Assembly (NCBI GenBank): GCA_016926135.1
Contig: JAFGPH010000433.1
Coordinates: forward strand, 3,555-67,554
Reading direction: 5' to 3'
Source: Deltaproteobacteria bacterium
GTDB taxonomy: Bacteria > Desulfobacterota > DSM-4660 > Desulfatiglandales > HGW-15
DNA: 64,000 nucleotides
In this document: piece after piece, positions 59,987-64,000 of the stretch
How positions within the stretch are numbered: the first letter of the stretch is position 1
Layout: each line of letters opens with the position of its first letter
Notes under the pieces: generated by a model
Told to the model about the DNA's origin: nothing
The model's input: the letters and a program-made list of their open reading frames with translations, nothing else
Databases searched by the model: none
Translations under genes and position numbers: made by a program

Positions 59987-60586
59987 ATGAAGCTCAAGAG
60001 AGTGCTCTTTTTCCTGAACCTCCTGCTTGTAGGTCTGGCCGTCCTGGCCGGGGTGAGGCTCGCCGAGGGCCTCTTTTACTACAAGCCCGGGGAGGTGTCG
60101 CGAGAGGCAAACCCCGAGAGAAAGGGGTCTCCCGCCAAGCCCCTCTTCACAGGGTCGGGGAAGGCGAAGGATCCGGCGATCATCATCCAGAAGGACATCT
60201 TCGGCACCAGCAGCGCGGAGCGGGCCGCTCCCGGCAGGGCCGAGGAGAAGATCAAGCCCACCAGTCTCGGGCTGCTCCTGAAAGGCACGGTGTTGGGGGA
60301 AAACCAGGCATCCTTTGCCATCATAACGGATCGAGAGACGAACCTGCAGGATGTCTACGGCGTCAACGACTTCGTACAGGGGGCCCGGGTCGTGGATATC
60401 GGGAAAGACCGGGTCATTCTGAGTGTGAAAGGGAGCCGGGAGGCCCTGCTCATGGCCGACGAAACCGGATCCCCGGCCCCGAAGACGCTGGCCAAGACGC
60501 CGCCGCGACCCAGACCCCCCGCAAGGCTGCCTGCGAGAGTGAGGACGACCCCACCGCAGGCCCCTGGGAGTCGGCCCTCCTCATGA
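59987..60586 (+). CDS. gspC: Type II secretion protein GspC
   Basis: 199 residues. One N-terminal membrane helix (about 5-25, VLFFLNLLLVGLAVLAGVRL) is followed by a linker and the homology region (about 85-160; TSLGLLLKGTVLGENQASFA, QDVYGVNDFVQGARVVDIGK), which contacts the secretin. No PDZ domain follows; instead there is a Pro/Arg-rich tail. This is the short form seen in some deltaproteobacteria. GspC links the inner-membrane platform with GspD. Its stop overlaps the next start (ATGA). Confidence 0.85.
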   Translation: MKLKRVLFFLNLLLVGLAVLAGVRLAEGLFYYKPGEVSREANPERKGSPAKPLFTGSGKAKDPAIIIQKDIFGTSSAERAAPGRAEEKIKPTSLGLLLKGTVLGENQASFAIITDRETNLQDVYGVNDFVQGARVVDIGKDRVILSVKGSREALLMADETGSPAPKTLAKTPPRPRPPARLPARVRTTPPQAPGSRPSS

Positions 60587-62586
60587 GGCGAAGGAACATG
60601 TGTAAAGGCTTTGCAAAGACGAGGCTCTTCCTGTTTGCGCTCCTGCTGATGCTCGCAGTCGCTCTGCCTTCCTTTGCGGAAGAACCGGACAAGACCGACC
60701 CGTCCGTCACCTCGCAGCAGGGGAAGAAGTACATCACCATGAACTTCAGGGATGTGGATCTCACCACCCTGATCAAGTTCATCAGCGACCTCACGGGCAG
60801 GAACTTCCTGGTGGACCCGGCGGTCAAGGGACAGGTGACCATCCTCTCCCCCTCGAAGGTGACCATGGACGAAGCCTACAGGGTATTCCTCTCCGTCCTG
60901 GAGGTCCATGGCTTCACCATCGTGGAAGCAGGGAAGGTCACCAAGATCATCCCCTCCGCCGCCGCCAGGACCAAGGGCATGGGGATGCAGACCGGGAGTG
61001 GTCCGGACGCCCGGGAGGACAGGATCATCACCCAGCTCGTGCCCCTCAAGGTGGCGGATCCCGATTTCCTCGCCAAGATCCTCACCCCCCTCGTCGAGAA
61101 AACAGGCGTCATCCTTCCCTACCCAGAAACAAGGACCCTGATCCTCATCGACACCCAATCCAACGTGAGCCGCCTGCTCAGGATCATCCGGGAACTCGAC
61201 GTGCCGGGGGACGAGGACATCCGGGTCTTCCAACTCCAGAACGCAGGCGCCGAAGACCTGGCCAAGCAGCTCCTCACCCTCTTTGAGGAGAAGGGCAAGC
61301 AGGCCAAGGACTCCACCCAAAGAATGAAGATGGTGGCCGACCCCAGGACCAACTCCGTGGTGGTGAGGGCCGGGGCATCCGACATGGCGGGTATCCGCAT
61401 GCTGGTGGAGACACTCGACCTGGCCAAGGTCACCCCCCGTGAAAACGTTCACCTCTATCACCTGCAGCACGCCGAGGCCGAAACCCTGGCCAAGGTGCTC
61501 ACCGAACTGCCCTCCAAGGCGGCCAAGGATTCCAAGGACAAGGCAGCCACCCCCTCCCCCTTTTCCAAGGACATCCAGATCTACGCGGACAAGGCCACCA
61601 ACAACCTCATCATTGTGGCCAAGCCCGAGGAGTACCAGGTGCTGGAGGAGATCATCCGAAAACTCGACATGCCCCGAACCATGGTTTACGTGGAGGCCCT
61701 CATCATGGAGGTGTCGGCCACCAAGGCCTTGGATCTCGGTGTGGAGTGGAGGGTGGGCAACATCTATGACGGCGGATACGGCGCAGGCAAGGACGGCGGG
61801 GTCTGGTTCGGGGGTTCAACGAGGGGAAGCGGCTCTTCGAGCGGGGGCGGCGACCTGGACGGCATCTCAAGCGGCAAGGTTTCCCCCGGCTTCGTCGCCG
61901 GGGTGATCGGCAGGGGCATCACCCTGGGAAACATCGTCTTCCCCACTGTAGCCGCCTTCGTGAAGGCGGTGAGGACCGACAGCGACTTCAACGTGATCTC
62001 CACCCCCCAGATCCTCACCCTGGACAACGAGGAGGCCTCCATAGAGGTGGGTCAGAACATCCCCTTTGTGAGCCGTGTGGATCAGGGCACCTCCACCACG
62101 GACCGGGCCATCCAGTCCTTCCAGTACAAGGATGTGGGGGTCACCCTGAAGGTGACCCCCCAGATCAGCCACGCTGGCACGGTCAGGCTGAAGGTGGAGG
62201 AGAGCGTAAAGTCGGTGATTTCCCAGACTGCCGAGGGAGGGTATCTGGCTCCCACCACCACCTACCGCACGGCCAAGACCACCATCTCCATCAAGGACGG
62301 GGAGACCGCTGTGATCGGGGGCCTCATCGAGAACCGTTTGAACAGGGGTTCTTCCCAGACCCCCTGCCTGGGGGGAATACCCGGCCTGGGGTGGCTCTTC
62401 AAAAGCGTGTCCGACCAGGACGACAAGACCAATCTCCTGGTCTTCCTGACCCCTCATATCGTGGAGAGCCCTGAGGAGGCCGAGGCCATCTACCGCAAGA
62501 AGAGAGAAGGAATCGACCGGGAAGCGGGAAGGGCCGAAGAGAAACGGGAAAAGGATTTCCTGAGAAAGAAAGGGTTCGAGGAATGA
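60583..62586 (+). CDS. gspD: Type II secretion secretin GspD
   Basis: 667 residues from ATG 60583, overlapping the gspC stop; ATG 60598 is an alternative. Signal peptide ends at PSFA. The N0 domain (YITMNFRDVDLTTLIKFISD) and the N1-N3 ring domains (RVFQLQNAGAEDLAKQLLTL, LYHLQHAEAETLAKVLTELP) are followed by the secretin core, with RTDSDFNVISTPQILTLDNE and GETAVIGGLIENRLNRGSSQ as core motifs. It forms the outer-membrane channel. The tail is charged and helical and ends RKKGFEE. Its stop overlaps the next start (ATGA). Confidence 0.95.
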   Translation: MRRRNMCKGFAKTRLFLFALLLMLAVALPSFAEEPDKTDPSVTSQQGKKYITMNFRDVDLTTLIKFISDLTGRNFLVDPAVKGQVTILSPSKVTMDEAYRVFLSVLEVHGFTIVEAGKVTKIIPSAAARTKGMGMQTGSGPDAREDRIITQLVPLKVADPDFLAKILTPLVEKTGVILPYPETRTLILIDTQSNVSRLLRIIRELDVPGDEDIRVFQLQNAGAEDLAKQLLTLFEEKGKQAKDSTQRMKMVADPRTNSVVVRAGASDMAGIRMLVETLDLAKVTPRENVHLYHLQHAEAETLAKVLTELPSKAAKDSKDKAATPSPFSKDIQIYADKATNNLIIVAKPEEYQVLEEIIRKLDMPRTMVYVEALIMEVSATKALDLGVEWRVGNIYDGGYGAGKDGGVWFGGSTRGSGSSSGGGDLDGISSGKVSPGFVAGVIGRGITLGNIVFPTVAAFVKAVRTDSDFNVISTPQILTLDNEEASIEVGQNIPFVSRVDQGTSTTDRAIQSFQYKDVGVTLKVTPQISHAGTVRLKVEESVKSVISQTAEGGYLAPTTTYRTAKTTISIKDGETAVIGGLIENRLNRGSSQTPCLGGIPGLGWLFKSVSDQDDKTNLLVFLTPHIVESPEEAEAIYRKKREGIDREAGRAEEKREKDFLRKKGFEE

Positions 62587-64000
62587 CGGGCCAAAAACCG
62601 GAATGTGACCAGCTCTCTGAGCTCTCGGAACGCCTGGGCGTCCCCTTCCGGAGGAACATCCTGGAAGAGCTGGACATGGATGAGCGGCTCCCCATCCCGA
62701 TCCAGTACCTGAAACGGGCGGGCCTCGTCCCCCTCAGGTCCCGGGAGGGAGAGCTGACCGTGGCGGTCCACGACCCGGGGAGCTACCTGGCCGCGGACGA
62801 CCTGGCACGCCAGATGGGCTGCACTTCCCTGAAGCTGGTCCTCAGCCCCCTCGGGGAAATCCATTCGGCCATCAGCCTCCTCTACGACCAGTCGCCGGAC
62901 GAGGCGGACCAGGTGGTGGAGGACCTGGAAACCTATCAGTCCGAAAGCCTGGTGCTGTGCGAACTGGAGGAACTGGAGGACCTGATGGACGCCACCCACG
63001 AGGCGCCCATCATCCGCCTGGTGAACGTCATGCTCACCCGCGCCCTGCGCCTGGGGGCGAGCGACGTGCACATCGAACCCTACGAGCGGGAGATCAAGGT
63101 GAGGCTCCGCGTGGACGGGGTCCTCTACGAGATCTTTTCCCTGCCCAGGCGTTTTCACGCCCCCGTGGTCTCCAGGCTGAAGGTCATGGCCCAGCTCGAC
63201 ATCGCCGAGAAGCGGGTCCCCCAGGACGGCAGGATGAGGATCAAGGTGGCCAGCAAGACGGTGGACATACGGGTCTCGGTCATCCCCATGGCCTTTGGGG
63301 AGCGCATGGTCCTGCGGCTGCTGGACAAGGGCGTCTCTCTGGTGGGTCTGGAGGAGATGGGGATGCGGCCGGGGGGGCTGGCCGCCTTCGAGAAATTGAT
63401 CCACAAGAACAACGGAATCCTGCTGGTCACGGGGCCCACGGGCAGCGGCAAGACCACCACCCTCTACGCGGCCATCAACCGGATCAACAGCCGGGAGAAG
63501 AACATTATCACCATTGAGGACCCGGTCGAGTATGAACTCTCCGGGGTGGGCCAGATCCAGGTCAATCCCAAGACCGACCTCACCTTTGCCAGGGCACTGC
63601 GATCCGTGCTGCGCCACGACCCGGACATCATCATGGTGGGAGAGATACGGGACCGGGAGACCGCGGAGATCGCCATTCAGGCCTCCCTCACCGGGCACCT
63701 GGTGTTCAGCACCCTGCACACCAACGATGCCGCCAGCGCCCTGACGAGGCTCGTGGACATGGGGGTGGAGCCTTTCCTGATCGCATCCTCCCTGCTGGCC
63801 GTGCTGGCCCAGAGGCTGGTGCGAAGGATCTGTCCCGACTGCAGGGAGGCGGTGATCCCGCCCCAGGCCCTGCAGGCCGAGCTTTTCCTTCCCCGGGATC
63901 AGCCCTTCTTCCACGGGCGGGGATGCGGCGCCTGCATGGAGAGCGGGTTCCGGGGGAGGACGGGAATCTTCGAACTCCTGGTCATGGAGAACGAGATCCG
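62583..64000 (+). CDS. gspE: Type II secretion ATPase GspE (3' truncated by window)
   Basis: 472 codons are visible before the window ends. ATG 62583 overlaps the gspD stop. The N1E-like domain (about 1-130) precedes the ATPase: Walker A LLVTGPTGSGKTTTLYAAIN (about residue 283), Asp box IEDPVEYEL, Walker B PDIIMVGEIRDRET, and His box LVFSTLHTND. The CPDC...CGAC tetracysteine zinc site, present in most GspE proteins, is complete. It powers pseudopilus assembly and secretion. The gene order gspC-gspD-gspE is the expected operon. Other gsp genes should follow beyond the window. Confidence 0.95.
   Translation, partial: MTGQKPECDQLSELSERLGVPFRRNILEELDMDERLPIPIQYLKRAGLVPLRSREGELTVAVHDPGSYLAADDLARQMGCTSLKLVLSPLGEIHSAISLLYDQSPDEADQVVEDLETYQSESLVLCELEELEDLMDATHEAPIIRLVNVMLTRALRLGASDVHIEPYEREIKVRLRVDGVLYEIFSLPRRFHAPVVSRLKVMAQLDIAEKRVPQDGRMRIKVASKTVDIRVSVIPMAFGERMVLRLLDKGVSLVGLEEMGMRPGGLAAFEKLIHKNNGILLVTGPTGSGKTTTLYAAINRINSREKNIITIEDPVEYELSGVGQIQVNPKTDLTFARALRSVLRHDPDIIMVGEIRDRETAEIAIQASLTGHLVFSTLHTNDAASALTRLVDMGVEPFLIASSLLAVLAQRLVRRICPDCREAVIPPQALQAELFLPRDQPFFHGRGCGACMESGFRGRTGIFELLVMENEI

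Noticed and set aside
62490..63914. 474-codon open frame on the - strand opposite gspE
   Set aside because: The + strand carries Walker A, Walker B and tetracysteine motifs of GspE; the - strand frame is His/Gly-rich and has no motif.

Overview
The window looks like a chromosome segment of a diderm, probably deltaproteobacterial (Desulfobacterota-like), bacterium. The reasons are a type II secretion operon, an outer-membrane two-partner secretion pair, PEP/VPxP-CTERM proteins with an EpsI-fused exosortase, high GC over most of the window, and many short dispersed intergenic repeats. No rRNA, tRNA, CRISPR array, insertion sequence or origin was found. Taxonomy is inferred from gene families only.

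Region 1 (1-4280) has the 3' end of an unidentified gene, a small protein, about 0.8 kb of repeat-rich spacer, a VPxP-CTERM protein and a secreted PstS-fold protein with Cys-rich insertions, closed by a strong terminator. Region 2 (4480-28380) is an envelope cluster on the + strand: an STN-domain protein, a lipoprotein with two SlyD-like domains and a thioredoxin domain, a TpsB transporter, a 3,511-residue TpsA exoprotein, an ExbB with a periplasmic DUF2341-LamG domain, ExbD, TonB, a porin, a coiled-coil membrane protein, a second CTERM protein, a small protein and a transglutaminase-like lipoprotein. A PhoB-type response regulator converges on its end.

Region 3 (29487-57217) is an exopolysaccharide/exosortase locus. 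It starts with export (Wza-like), an outer-membrane beta-barrel, a chain-length protein, a BY-kinase-like ATPase and a MauE-thioredoxin fusion. A DUF4143 ATPase gene with its own promoter interrupts it. A lower-GC cassette (about 37.0-48.4 kb) follows, with a truncated FkbM methyltransferase, flippase, five glycosyltransferases, a polymerase/ligase and a secreted protein. Its right edge is a chimeric glycosyltransferase beside the tail of another. GC rises again for WecB, a PglC-like transferase, a PglD-like acetyltransferase, an aminotransferase fused to a membrane module, the exosortase-EpsI protein and a PglF/CapD-like dehydratase. Together these would convert UDP-GlcNAc to UDP-di-N-acetylbacillosamine and load it on undecaprenyl phosphate.

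Region 4 (57303-64000) has a PrsT-like TPR lipoprotein and gspC-gspD-gspE, the last cut by the window end.

The most notable observations are: (i) the dehydratase and aminotransferase share a paralogous membrane module, suggesting a membrane-held sugar-nucleotide assembly; (ii) a heptanucleotide tandem repeat sits inside the aminotransferase gene, and repeat-like words form the C-termini of two neighbours; (iii) a TPS system lies next to a complete ExbB-ExbD-TonB set with an unusual ExbB; (iv) there are clear scars of cassette exchange in the polysaccharide locus.
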